A stretch of 64,000 nucleotides of DNA from Oopsacas minuta (taxonomy: Eukaryota > Porifera > Hexactinellida > Lyssacinosida > Leucopsacidae): contig JAKMXF010000111.1 of assembly GCA_024704765.1 (NCBI GenBank), positions 1,747,627-1,811,626 on the forward strand. The letters are read 5' to 3'. Shown one piece after another: positions 11,680-22,571 of this stretch (positions are counted from its first letter, which is position 1; every line of letters begins with the position of its first letter). Made by a program: the position numbers and the translations under genes. The notes under the pieces were generated by a model. That model was not told where the DNA came from. It saw only the letters and a program-made list of their open reading frames with translations, and did not search any database.

Positions 11680-12105
11680 CTAGGGTTAGGATCGTACGAC
11701 CATTGATCGCTCGATCACGATCGCGAAACTTTTTTGACGATCTGGCAACGATCGGCGATGATTGTTTTATTAAGGATCGGATGTAAGATCGCGATTCGTA
11801 TGTTGTACAAAATTTTGGGTATTTTTTCGATCATTTGTGTATACTTTGAAAGCTACTACATTAGGGTTATTAATACATAGGTAATTGTTCCAAATTTGTG
11901 TTCAACAATCAATAATATTCGTTCTTACAATGCGTTGATTCTCCACCTATGTTTATTTTGGCATAAGAAATGATGTAACTATCGAAAATATATGTATTGA
12001 ATAATATACAAACGATCGAAAAATGATCGAGATCGCCGATCAGAATTTCAGCTGAGATCGGGATCGGGATCGCGATCTTGTTCAACACGATCGACTAATA
12101 CCTTA
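11680..12105. repeat. GATC-dense repeat, copy 1
   Basis: Both ends are crowded with GATC/CGATC words: GATCGCTCGATCACGATCGC on the left, and ATGATCGAGATCGCCGATC plus GATCGGGATCGGGATCGCG on the right. The middle is plain AT-rich DNA. The ends are partly complementary. It resembles the clusters at 13505-13610 and 20048-20200. No coding. Confidence 0.5.
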
Positions 12106-12789
12106 CATATAACATAAATGCCAACCTTTGTCACATTAATCTTTGGAAACCATAATTAATTTTCTCTAGCGACGCTCGCTGGTCTAAGTAATCCATTTCC
12201 CTATAAAGATAAATATTGACAACTGACTCATCCAGCAATCCAACAAAACCACCTTTTAATGGCAGACTTGTGGATTTCATTTATCAAATCATTTGCAAAT
12301 GATGTATTTGATTTTTTCTACTAAAATTTGAATTGATATGATCTAAAAATTTACAACCGTGCGACAGCTTAGTCTATTAAGCAAATTTGTTTCAAAAGTG
12401 ACACAATAAATTAGAGGCACTATGTATAATGATATTAGAACCAACCTCTCATGGTGCCTCCAATTAACAGTGCCACTGTTTAAACAAATTTAATAAATAT
12501 ACAAGCTGCGATACAGGTTGTAATTCAATACTTTTCACCTACTCCACTCGGATATCAAATCCTTCAAACAATATATTACAATTTCTATGATCATCCTGTC
12601 ATTATAATGTTCAATTGTTTACAGTATCTATCGGTTGACTAAAGAATATTAATAGAAGGGAGTGTCTAAGGATTATTGCACAGTCATCAATAATAACATA
12701 TATGATCAATTTCAAGATTGCATTATAATTGTCAGAGACACTATTTTATTCCGCACGCTGTATATGCACCTCCCATATCTTATAATCTC

Positions 12790-13490
12790 ATTGCTTGAGG
12801 GTTTGAATGTTTGTGCATTTTGAAGCATATGAATATTTTGATCCAAAACTTTGTAGAACTTTGATTAAATTTTCTTATGTCGAACTTTGATCGAATGATG
12901 AAAAAGGCAAATTTTGACCAAAGTGCCACTAAAATGTCTTCAGTCGAAATTTGATTGAAAAATTGTAGAATCTTGATCGAAAAACAAGAATTTGATCGAA
13001 AAATTGTCGTGCTTCACGACACCACAATATTCAGGGGGCACCCTGACCCTCCATGTAATGCCACAATGGTCCGGACTCGACTGCTATCAATCTAAAACGT
13101 ACTAGCACCTATTATTATATTAATTAGAAACGAGAACCATTGGGAGGGCATTAGGGATTTAGTTTGTTACCTTACGGCTCTGTGAGTTAATTTTGTGTTC
13201 GTTACCAGTTATTAAGGGACAGGAGTGTGGAATTTATGCAAATTTTATGATTGGATGGAGTTTTATTGGATTGATTATTAGAAAAGTTTGAAATGGCGGA
13301 TTGTTGGATTGTTTGTTTTGTTTCCCCATTTTCTATCAAAGTTCTCACTTTTCGATCAATATTCTCGTTTTTGATCAAAGTTTTCTTTTTCGACCAAGAT
13401 TCGACAAATTTTCAATGAAAGTTCGACTGTAGACATTGTGGTAGAGCTTTTGATCAAAATTTTCCTTTTTAATAATTCGATCAAATTATA
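12790..13490. repeat. Inverted pair of degenerate TTTGATCGAA tandem arrays
   Basis: The left arm (12835-13005) has five or six loose copies of AA(A/T)TTTGATCGAAAAA. The right arm (13335-13490) has the reverse-complement type (TTCGATCAA, TTTTGATCAAAG) several times. The 300-bp centre is unrelated and holds TTCAGGGGGCACCCTGA, an 8-bp self-complementary site. This looks like a foldback-type non-autonomous element. Confidence 0.45.
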
Positions 13491-13504
13491 CATATTCCCC
13501 TTCA

Positions 13505-13610
13505 TTAGTCGATCACGATCCCAATCTTCAATTAAAAATGATCGAAGATCGTAATTCAGATCCTTGCACCAAAAAGGATCGCGATCACATTCACGATCAT
13601 TTTTCGATAA
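13505..13610. repeat. GATC-dense repeat, copy 2
   Basis: Begins TTAGTCGATCACGATCCC and continues with GATCGAAGATCG and GATCGCGATCACATTCACG. Same word usage as 11680-12105 and 20048-20200. It starts where the TTTGATCGAA array ends, so the two repeats may be one element. Confidence 0.45.
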
Positions 13611-13639
13611 CATTTCCGAATTTTATAAGCACCTCATAT

Positions 13640-13720
13640 AGGGAGATGCTCTATTACATGCGGCAGTCCGTTCGTCCGGACGGCAATGCGAAATCTAGCA
13701 TTCCGATCGGCATAACAAAT
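13640..13720. repeat. CCGTTCGTCCGGACGG repeat fragment
   Basis: CAGTCCGTTCGTCCGGACGG is followed by AATGCGAAATCTA. The related string GTCCGTACGTCCGTCTG followed by GCGAAATCTAACAG occurs at 49600-49650. Two copies of a dispersed repeat; nothing coding. Confidence 0.4.
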
Positions 13721-14161
13721 AGTACATACATTTTGGCGTCTAGAAATATAGCTAAATTATTGGCCATTTACACAAAGAGCAACTCGCTAGTAGAATTAAT
13801 TGGCTTGTGTAACCATAATTCTGATTAGAAATACTGTTTGATATGAATATGTATAATAGTAAATCAATATGAATTCTTGAGGCACCCATTAGGAGGTAGA
13901 AAAGTTACGCAAGCCGCGCAACCCAGCATGCGATGCTTTCTGGTTATAATTAACCCAATTTCTGCATAATATTGCGAAAGAATCTGGTAACTCATAGGGA
14001 AAACTTCATACGTATAATAATCAAAAAAGTTAATGTACGCTGGCAATCAGTCAAAATGTCAACCCTGGATTTTTTCGAGCTTCAACCTACAAGTACATGT
14101 TGCTTCCGAGTCCATTAAGAGCACTGAGATTTGTTAGTGACGTCATATCTTGGGGGCATTT

Positions 14162-14185
14162 TTGGTGCGAAATGTCGGTATACAG
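14162..14185 (+). repeat. Solo MULE terminal repeat relic
   Basis: GGTGCGAAATGTCGGTATA matches the terminal units of the two MULEs (3221-3317; 33320-33343). No transposase lies nearby and no partner end was found. Short, so chance similarity is possible. Confidence 0.35.
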
Positions 14186-14241
14186 CATAAGCGAACGTGT
14201 ATACAGATTCAACATATTCTAGATAGCTTATAATACATATA

Positions 14242-15547
14242 CCGAGTGTTCAATAAGTTCGCGGAATCTATATGAAGTCCATCTAGTAGCGTTAATGTTA
14301 ATTAACCATAAGTAGTATAGCTAGCGAATGAATAGTAGATAAATTTTCAACATTCTAAGTAGTTTACTTTTCTGCTACACTCAATTTAGTAAAGTCATTT
14401 TCAACTTTTGAATTTTGAATAGAGAATTTGAATAATAGGGATTTTCGAGCCATAATGTTTTACAACTATAAACGTGGAATAAACGCTATGGAGTGCATCA
14501 CTGAGATGTTTTCTGTTTTTAGAGAACAGTCTCCAACCAAAACAAGCATTTACAAGTGTTACAGCCGATTTCGTTTGGGTTACATGTGCTTGGATGATGA
14601 TGATGTTCAAACCGGACGCCCGATTACGACGGCCACCGATGAAAATATCACTAAGGTGGAGGAACTGGTAGGAGAGGACAGACAAATTACTATCCGTCAG
14701 TTAGTTCACGATGCATCAGTATCATCGGGAACAATAGAAACAATCCTACACCAACACCTTGGTCTAAGAAGGGTTTTTCCAAGTTAGTCCCACATTTTCT
14801 AACTTTGGAGCAGAAAAATCGTCGGATCTAATTTTGTCGCTCTATGTTACTAAAGTACTCGAAAACGGATTCTAGGCGGCATTCAGAAGTAATAACGGGT
14901 GATGAAATTTGGGTCTACTTCTATGATACGCAAACGAAGCAACAGAGCTCTAAATGGATCTTTGAAGATGAGGTACCGAACACAATTCCCAAACGATTCA
15001 TGGCGGTAGGCAAGCGAATGTTCGCAATTTTCTTCACCACGAGAGAACTTCTTGAATTTGTGATGCTTCCAGCGAAGCATACAGTTACTGCAGCTTGGTA
15101 TACCGAATGTTGCCTTCCTAAAGTGTTCCAAGCAGTGGAGACGTTGAGACTAAAGTCTGGGATCCGTGGGATGAAATTTCATCATGATAATGCTCCAGCA
15201 CACACAGCCAGAAGGACCAAAGAGTTTCTTAAGCAATCAGGCTTAGAAATGATTGAACATCCACCTTACAGTTCAGATCTTGCCCCTTGTGACTTTTGGC
15301 TCTTCCCGAATCTAAAAAGACGACTAAAAGGCAGACATTTTGAATCAGAGTCCGAGCCAATCGCTGCGTTTTTAGAGGCAGTTGAGTGTATACCAGTAAA
15401 TAGCTATTCTAAGCTATTTGACATGTGGTTACATCGCTGTCAAAGGTGTATTGATGCTAATGGGGAGTATTTTGAACATTTATTATAGTACCTTGTTAGT
15501 TCACTGTAGTGGAAACATATTTTTCCGCGAACTTATTGAACACTCGG
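14242..15547 (+). mobile_element. Mariner element 1, complete ends, 1306 bp
   Basis: Terminal inverted repeats CCGAGTGTTCAATAAGTTCG (left, from 14242) and its reverse complement ending at 15547 match for at least 23 bases. The element is flanked by TA at 14240-14241 and 15548-15549, the target duplication of Tc1/mariner elements. The length is typical of a mariner. It carries the broken transposase at 14428-15488. Confidence 0.93.
14428..15488 (+). pseudogene. Mariner DD34D transposase, frameshifted
   Basis: Cut-and-paste transposase that would bind the element ends. The N-terminal helix-turn-helix region is in the 14428-14787 frame (MECITEMFSVFREQ, GRPITTATDENI). The catalytic domain is in 14844-15488: TGDEIWVYFYD gives the first Asp, DNAPAHTARRTKEF the second, PPYSSDLAPCDFWLFP the third, with 34 residues between the last two. 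A frame change near 14785 and a TAA near 14828 separate the halves. The C-terminus (GEYFEHLL) is intact. All three catalytic Asp residues survive, so decay looks recent compared with the other elements here. Confidence 0.9.
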
Positions 15548-15549
15548 TA

Positions 15550-15860
15550 ATAGTATAATATTGACTTCTCGTGCTATCATTCATCAACTTCGACCTAGGT
15601 AGGAAAATAAGCGCACCCCCCAATTGTGGGAGACCCAACGTAATAGGAAATTCAAATTTGTATTTGGGGGTGTACACTAAATTTGGAGGAGCAGCCCATA
15701 TTGAAGGCAAAAATTTAAATAAATGGGGGGGGCCCACAAAAACAGAAGCTTACATTCAATACGTTAATACAATGACTACCAACTCATCGATACATTATTC
15801 CCATTCAATAAAATTAGTTGATTTTTCCAACTCAATATGAGTAGATAAAGTCCTGGTATG
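15550..15860. other. Non-coding stretch with C and G runs
   Basis: Contains CACCCCCCAATTG, TTTGGGGGTGTAC and an eight-base G run at 15724-15731. TTTGGAGGAGCAGCCCA here resembles TTCGGAGGAGCACCCAA near 48680, so it may be a dispersed repeat. No gene seen, and 15861-16228 is likewise empty. Confidence 0.4.
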
Positions 15861-16228
15861 GTCAATTCATTTACGTGTAACACAAGTGCAGCGAGGAAAT
15901 GAAATAGTACAATGGGAATTCAGGTGGAAATAGGATAAATTCTACAGAGTCAAACATAGGCATACAACAAAACGATCGTATATTCTCTACAAACTATCGT
16001 ATGTTCATTTTTAGAAGCCATACTACCTTTGTACAACTAAGTTTTCCCAAGCACAAAAATGAAACTGTGCAAACTTTAGGTTACAGTAAAAGATGGCCAA
16101 AACCTTCCATTCGTAATCTGATTTTTCGTTAATGAAATAAAAACATAATTTTAATTCATCAACGATGTAATCTTTACTTATCCCTTTATCCCAAACTGAA
16201 AATATTTATGTTGCCAATATTTAAGTTA

Positions 16229-17544
16229 TCAGGGCGTTCAATAAATCTTGCGGGTCATGATATATCTAAGGAATTAATCAAGTAATATATCTAACTTTCA
16301 TATATTATAAGCCCATATAGTTAAACTCCATACTGAAAGCTTCAAGATTATTCAATACAAATGATAAATTTTTGAGATAGTTACGCGTAATTAATTTATA
16401 CCCACTGTTCAATTTATCGCTTCAAAGGATGATAATTTCAACCTCAAATGGCGAGCTGACATAGAGTTTCGCACAATACTCAAGATCCAGCCCGTACAGA
16501 TCTTCAGTGAGTTACAGGAGATATTGTACGTGATTGTCCTTCCAGATCTACTGTAGAGCGATGGGCTGCCAGTTTTAGATCTGGTGATGCTGATGTCACA
16601 GATTTGCCTCGATCTGGAAAACCGGTATCCGCCACCACTTCAGAGAATATCGCACTCATTGAAAGTATGGTCATGGAAGACAAGTGCATTACTGTCAATC
16701 AGTTAGAACAAAGAATGGAGATTTCATCGGGAGCTATTCATACAATTCTGACGACTGAGCTTGGCTACCGATCGATTTGTGGGAAATGGGTCCCGCATAA
16801 GCTGAGTGAGAATCAAAGGTTGGCACGATTGAATATTGCCAAGAAACTCTTGGAAACTTATGAGAACTGCGATTCTAGGCGCCTAACAGAGATTATTACT
16901 GGTGACGAGATGTGGGTATACTATTCAACACCATATAGCAAGTATAAGAAGCGATCATGGGTGAGGGGCGACGAACAACCGGCGAAAATTCCTAGGCTCG
17001 ACTTCAGAACCTAAGATTATGTATACCATCTTCTTCAGTAGTCATGGAATTGTCTTGCAATTACCTTGTAAGAGTAGCAAGGCTGTTACTGCTACTTTCT
17101 TTAGAGAGCAAGTGCTTCCAAATTTGATAAAATATAGAAAAGTACCTCCCGAAAACCGGAACTCGAGGAATGAAGATTTTAATTGATAACGCCAGTTCCC
17201 ATACAGCTAAGCTTGCAAAAATTTCTTGGATGTAGAAGTGTTAGAATTACTCCTCCATCCACCATACTCACCAGACCTAGTCCCGTGTGATTTTTGGCTA
17301 TTACCCAAGCTTAAATCTACCTTCAAAGCAAAGATTTTAACACATTACAAGCACTCGGTACCAGCACTTCAAATCCATCCCCGAAGAAGAGTACAGAAAT
17401 GTGTTTTACAAGTGGGTGGAAAGGTTAAAACTTTGTGTATCTGCAGGAGGGGATTACTTTGAATGAATAATATAGTGAATTAGTGTGTATAGTGTTTGTA
17501 TCATATTCTATGATATCACCCGCAAGACTTATTGAACCCCCTAG
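16229..17544 (+). mobile_element. Mariner element 2, complete ends, 1316 bp
   Basis: The left end reads AGGGCGTTCAATAAATCTTG; the right end read backwards is AGGGGGTTCAATAAGTCTTG. Both are preceded by two further bases and then TA (16227-16228 and 17545-17546). Same size and layout as element 1 but a different family by its ends. Confidence 0.88.
16500..17462 (+). pseudogene. Mariner DD34D-type transposase, several breaks
   Basis: The best stretch is 16604-17014: GKPVSATTSENIALIES, SSGAIHTILTTELGYR, KWVPHKLSENQRLARL and TGDEMWVYY with the first Asp. A stop near 17014 and a new frame lead to FREQVLPNL and IDNASSHTAKLA with the second Asp (17187 region). A further shift leads to LLLHPPYSPDLVPCDFWLLP with the third. 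Spacing of the last two Asp is 34-35 residues depending on the indel. The end GGDYFE is reached only in another frame. More decayed than mariner 1. Confidence 0.85.
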
Positions 17545-17864
17545 TATATATATTCCGTACGATGGTCGTACATACAATATGTTAATTCTTTGAGACTTGC
17601 TGCAGATCATGTATTCATTATCTCCATTGAATTTAGTGTACTATCAACCTAGGATAGAATATTGATATATTGATTCGAATGTGCCGTATAGACTTATAGA
17701 TTCCTACACACGATAACGCAGGCCAACAAAGGGTATTCATTATAAGATATTCAATGTTGTCGATCAATTTGTATGAGCTGATTGCAAATTTCAAGTCGAA
17801 TTTCATACTTCACGTCACAATTCTATTTTATTGAACTATAAAATCCATAAAAAGTTTCGAGATA

Positions 17865-19913
17865 CAGTAGAAGCTCGCAAACCGGGGCACCTTCCATCAA
17901 TTTTGGTTTTTCCCACCTAAATTTCTCTCCCAAACCGGGGCAAAGCTCGCAAACCGGGCGCCTTGTTTCCATTGTATCTGTGCCCTTAGTCTTCATTGTA
18001 TCCAGCCCTTAGGATGCACTAAGCTGTATAAATTGTAGCCAATCAATTCTGGACAACAAATCGTTGAACAGAGAACAACCAAATTTTATTAACTGCCTAG
18101 TTTTCATTTTTACTATAAAAACTACATGTCTACTATCAAATCTTCACACAAGTCTGCCCTAACCATCGAACAACGACACAATGCTCTTAGGATGTTGGAT
18201 GATGGCAAGAGTGAGCGTATAGTGGCTGAATTCTTCAATGTGGGTAAAGGAACAATTAACCGTATCAAATCTATTCGCGTGGCCATTCAGTTACATATAG
18301 ACGAAACAGGTGAAATCCCTGAGAACATCAGGAAACGAAAGCACCCTGTTGTTGTTCCCATGTACGAAGATATCGAGACTGCTGTTATTGAATTCCTGAA
18401 ATTAGCACGAGATCGAGGAATGGCCGTACCTGGCCCTATGCTTCGTATCCTAGCTGAGAGAGAAGCTAGTGCAAATGGAGTGGAGGGATTTAAGGCTTCA
18501 GAGGGATGGCTTTCTAGAATGAAGGCGCGTCATGGAATCTGCGGAAGAGCACTTAGCGGTGATGCAGCAGATGTTGAAAAGGTGGTTCTCAAGAATTGGG
18601 AAGAGGACTTGCCTAGGATTATTGGGTCTTATAAGCCGGAAGATATCTATAACCTAGATGAAACTGGGTTATATTTCAGGGCAACAACCACCAAGTCCCT
18701 TGTTCTTCCTAAAGATACCGCTCATGGTATTAAACAGGACAATCTCGCCTCACTCTCATGGTCTGTACATTCATGCTTGGTGAAAAAGAGAAACTACTCT
18801 TGATATGGAAGAGCGAGAAACTAAGGGCTTTGAAAGGTGCAGACATGTCCAAATTACCTGTTGTGTACAAGGCTCAGAGGAAGGCATGGATGACTGGTCT
18901 TATATTTTGCTCTTGGATGAAGGACTTCGACAACAGAATGTACAAATCAGGTAGGAAAATCCTAATGTTCATGGACAATGCAAGTGTCCACAAAGCCTCT
19001 GATGAGCTTAGTTTAAAGGCAGTGCAACTCGTATATTTCCCTTGCAACATCACGAGTTGTACTCAACCATTATATGCCGGTTTATCCAGTCTCTCAAATT
19101 GCTATATCGTAAACAGGTGCATGAGCATCTATTGACACATATGGTGAATATTGACACCATAAATAAACCCAACGATGACCCTTACAAATGATTGCAATAG
19201 CCCTTGCTATAGTTTGGGCATCTCGAGCCTGGAATCAAGGCAATGCCCGAACGATCTCCAAATGGTTTTCAAAGTGCGGGTTTGGAGTTGCGACTGTCGT
19301 CCTCGAGCTATCCATGATCATAAATCCAGAGGAGATTCAAATTCAGATAGAAGAAAATGACGAATGCGGGATTTTTCCCCTCTGTAATCAGTCCTGAAGG
19401 GCTCTTGGAGGAAGCATTAATTAATGAGACCCAAGGTTAAACGTCCATGACATAGATTGTGGAATTGAATGCAAGTCTGAGGGTGATTTGTCTGAAGCTT
19501 TTCCTATCCCGACTTCAAAATCCGCACTAGAAGCAATTCAAGTGCTTCAGATGTATGCCTTGGGTTGTGGTGATGAGGAAGTTCTTGGGGGAAAATTTAA
19601 GCTTGAAAACTACTTGTTGGTAGTAGCTGCAAGACACACCCAAGAACAAAAACAGTCCCAAATTAGTGACTACTTCGCCAGCGATCATAAGTAAGCCCAA
19701 TATTGGTTCGAATATTCGACTATATTACCATTAATTGACTAGCAAAATAGATATTGGTTGAAATAATCTATTAAAAATGTAGTCATGTCTATTTAAGTGA
19801 AAAGAAATCTAGACTGTAGCATAATCCAAATTCATTTTGAAAATATTGTGAAGCTCGCAAACCGGGGCACTTTTCAGAAACGCCAAGGTGCCCCGGTTTG
19901 CGAGCTTCTACTG
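17865..19913 (+). mobile_element. Tigger (pogo-type) element, 2049 bp
   Basis: Ends CAGTAGAAGCTCGCAAACCG (from 17865) and its reverse complement ending at 19913, both flanked by TA (17863-17864; 19914-19915). The motif GCTCGCAAACCGGG occurs twice at each end. On the left both copies are direct (17872 and about 17945). On the right one direct copy (about 19852) faces the terminal inverted copy, making a hairpin around TTTTCAGAAACGCC. The element encodes the transposase at 18126-19694. Confidence 0.93.
18126..19694 (+). pseudogene. Tigger/CENP-B-like transposase, broken
   Basis: The N-terminal CENP-B-type helix-turn-helix (LTIEQRHNALRMLDDGKSER) and second DNA-binding domain (EGFKASEGWLSRMKARHG) are intact in 18126-18803. 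The first catalytic Asp is in NLDETGLYF. A shift near 18755 opens the second frame, which has MDNASVHK (second Asp). The third position, normally Asp in TQPLDAG, is Tyr (TQPLYAG, near 19075), so the enzyme is dead even without the shifts. Further frames 19188-19397 and 19488-19694 give the C-terminal region. It ends QSQISDYF, the usual Tigger tail that resembles a PCNA-binding box. Confidence 0.9.
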
Positions 19914-20047
19914 TAGCACTACATTAATCTCAATTCAGAAACATCATAACATGTTTATTCATCTGCCATTTTAATTATTTTTGCATTAGGAACTACATAT
20001 AGAAAACCCTCAGATCTTATAGATCAATACATTATTCTTCCTATTTA

Positions 20048-20200
20048 GGAAATAGACGATCCTCAATTATAGGATCTCTGGATCCCGATCACGATCCCGA
20101 TCATAGCTGAAAATATGATCGGCGTTCCCGGTTCCGATCATACATTCTAAAAGGATATACGATCCGATCACGATCCAATTTACGATCGTCTAATATTCTA
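20048..20200. repeat. GATC-dense repeat, copy 3
   Basis: Begins TAGACGATCC and ends ACGATCGTCTAAT, giving a short inverted terminal match (TAGACGATC). Between them are GGATCCCGATCACGATCCCG, ATGATCGG and CCGATCACGATCC. This is the most compact of the three clusters and may show the whole unit (about 150 bp). Confidence 0.5.
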
Positions 20201-21339
20201 ATTGATGATCCATTTTTTGAAATAAAGTTGAATATTTTGAATACTATAGCTAGACTCTCGATTATAAGTTATAATATGAATATCTATATATTTATGTATA
20301 CAAGGGCGCGGTACGATTTATACTTTTCTCGATCCGGCCTAATTACATACTAGTGCTTATTAATATATGGTCAGTTAAGAAAAATATTATAGGTGACAAT
20401 AATTTCCGGACACCCTGCACACTAACCGAACATAAATATATCAACACATCTAAATGTACAGTTGCATATCCTGGATATACGGCGAATATTTGAAAATCCA
20501 TAAATAGCATAACTGAAAGAACTATACAGTATTAATAAACATTATCCCGACTAAATCCATTAATATATATTTAATTAGATTTTTGGTAAGCTCACTCTGC
20601 TCATTATATAGATAATGGGCTAATTACATATTCAATTCATAATTGCACAATATTCAAATGAGATGGCATAATTCTGATGGTATTTTTAAATTCTATGGGT
20701 CTATATTACCCCTATATGAATATTTCGAGGTTTACAACAAAAGTTCTTGACGAATTAGCGTATTCATATTTGCGCCACTTGTAGCACGAGTGAAAATTTC
20801 AAATATGATTGCGCCACTTCGGATGTGAATAAAAATGTTGCAATAATCGAAGCATTTCAAACTATCAAAATATTTGCAAGTCACTTTAGAGAATATGAGA
20901 TGATTTTCATACTGTATTCCATCCTGGCGCCAATATCATAGAGATGTGTCACTTCTGCAACATGTGGCACAAAAATGTAGATGCAAAATAGTACTTTTCC
21001 TCCTAATGTCCAATTTACAATATGGGATGATAATATGATAATTTCTGCTTTGCCTTGTTATTCTTCTATTCCTTCTGGAAAGTAGGCAAAATAATTACAT
21101 CATATTTAGAGGTAGGAGATTATTGAGAGCTTTGTAAATAGAAGTAGATGCTAAGAATTTATTCCTCTGCGGAAATGGTATAATCTATAGTCGATGGAAC
21201 AATGGGGGAGAACTTGGCGAGTCATGAAGAATCATTCTTATTCTTCATGTTCTTAAGATGATTATCTACTATAACTCACAGAAGCTTATGACTCTCAACA
21301 CTTTTATTGATTTTACTTTGAAGACAAGCTTCAGGGATT
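20201..21339. other. AT-rich stretch, no gene seen
   Basis: Only short frames. TTGCGCCACTT occurs twice (near 20770 and 20810). The last part (from about 21180) may belong to the retrotransposon remnant that follows on the minus strand. Confidence 0.45.
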
Positions 21340-21870
21340 TCTCAGTAAAATTGCAAATCTTTGATAGGTTGTAATGACCATACAGCAAGTTTTTCAAGAT
21401 TCAATACCATTTTGTTGTCATTGCACCATTCCGATATTTGATATAGAAGTGGGACTATGCATCTTCTAGCTTCCTACTCCCTGTTGTCAGGGTAGTCATT
21501 TACAAAGAGAGTTGTCAATGAATGTTACCGTTAAGAGAAGATCATCAACAAACAATAGAAAAAGTGGAGGTCCATTTATCGAGCCTTGTGGCACTCCATA
21601 TTTCACAAATTTCTCTTCAGATAATAGTGATTTAAATTGAACTTGTTCACACCTATTAGCAGATAAGAAGTCATCCAGTTAATGGAAACCTGCCAAAGTG
21701 ATAGAGCTCTTATTTCTTAATTAACACATTGACTAGGACAAAAGATTCCCTAAAGCCCAAGCATAATACACCATCTAGGTAACCAAGTTCTATATTCATT
21801 GTCCATTCATTAAGGAGTTTATTCAAAGCTGTTTGACAGGAATGGAGTCTTCTGAAGCCAGATTAAAGAA
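21340..21870 (-). pseudogene. Non-LTR retrotransposon reverse transcriptase fragment (Jockey/CR1-like)
   Basis: Minus-strand reading with several stops and shifts. SGFRRLHSCQTALNKLLNEW is the region before the first catalytic motif. The next block, LGFRESFVLVN, is a damaged form of the usual LDLxKAFDxV. QVQFKSLLSEEK and KYGVPQGS (then G, P, LFLLFVDD) are the later motifs, with FVDD as the catalytic Asp pair. A KTCCMVITT stretch further on fits the thumb region. Only a few hundred bases survive; no ends or poly(A) tail seen. Family placement is by motif spacing only. Confidence 0.75.
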
Positions 21871-22159
21871 TCATAAATTAATTAATGTGATAAAATTGAT
21901 CTATTTACTCGTGAACATGCCTCTGAATTGTTATACTTAATTTTGAAAGCACAGACTATATACTACATTTTTGGAGGATGAGTGAACTCTAACTCTTTCT
22001 AGACATTTCGGAAAATACGAGTGTGAAGTTAGCAGACTATTCGACCATGTTACTTCAATCACTAATTTAATCCATTTCCACTTATCAGATTATAACGAAA
22101 TTAATCTCATTCTATTGAAAAGAATTCAACGTTTTACGCAATACGATTTTGTGTAAAGG

Positions 22160-22355
22160 GATTTACATTTTATAGGAGTTTAATGATCAATTACCCATGT
22201 AACGAATTCTTAAAATACACCTCCTAAATATCAGAATTCGATTCTGAAAATTTGTACACACATTTGTGCCATATGAACGTTTATAAAATTAAATTTCATT
22301 AAAAAATATTGAAAACTCGCGGGTTATGACCATTCAAATTTTTAGTTGGTAGTGG
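22160..22355 (+). repeat. Dispersed repeat B, left part (split by Ginger)
   Basis: Matches the reverse complement of about 47570-47780. Shared strings include CACATTTGTGCCATA and a (C/G)CCATTCAAATTTT site just before the insertion point. The repeat continues at 25411 on the other side of the Ginger element. Confidence 0.75.
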
Positions 22356-22492
22356 TGTTTTGACGAAAATGATCCCCCTATTGTGCAATAAATTTCTGTT
22401 ATATCATTGTGGTATGAAATCATATAATGCTATTCATTATAATCGTGATACGACACAATCGGTGATGTTTCTATTTAATGAATAATACACAA
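22356..22492. repeat. Ginger left terminal inverted repeat
   Basis: Pairs with 25274-25410. Outermost bases TGTTTTGACG, innermost AATGAATAATA. Preceded by GTGG. Confidence 0.92.
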
Positions 22493-22571
22493 ATATTAAA
22501 CGTTTAGGAATTATTTTTTGTAATTTTTGTAAGAAATAATTGATATTATTTACGCGGCCTATAAAGTTAGT

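Noticed and set aside
13356-13828. Two overlapping opposite-strand frames as genes
   Set aside because: They cover the GATC-dense and TTTGATCGAA repeats, whose periodic words avoid stops; no protein motif.
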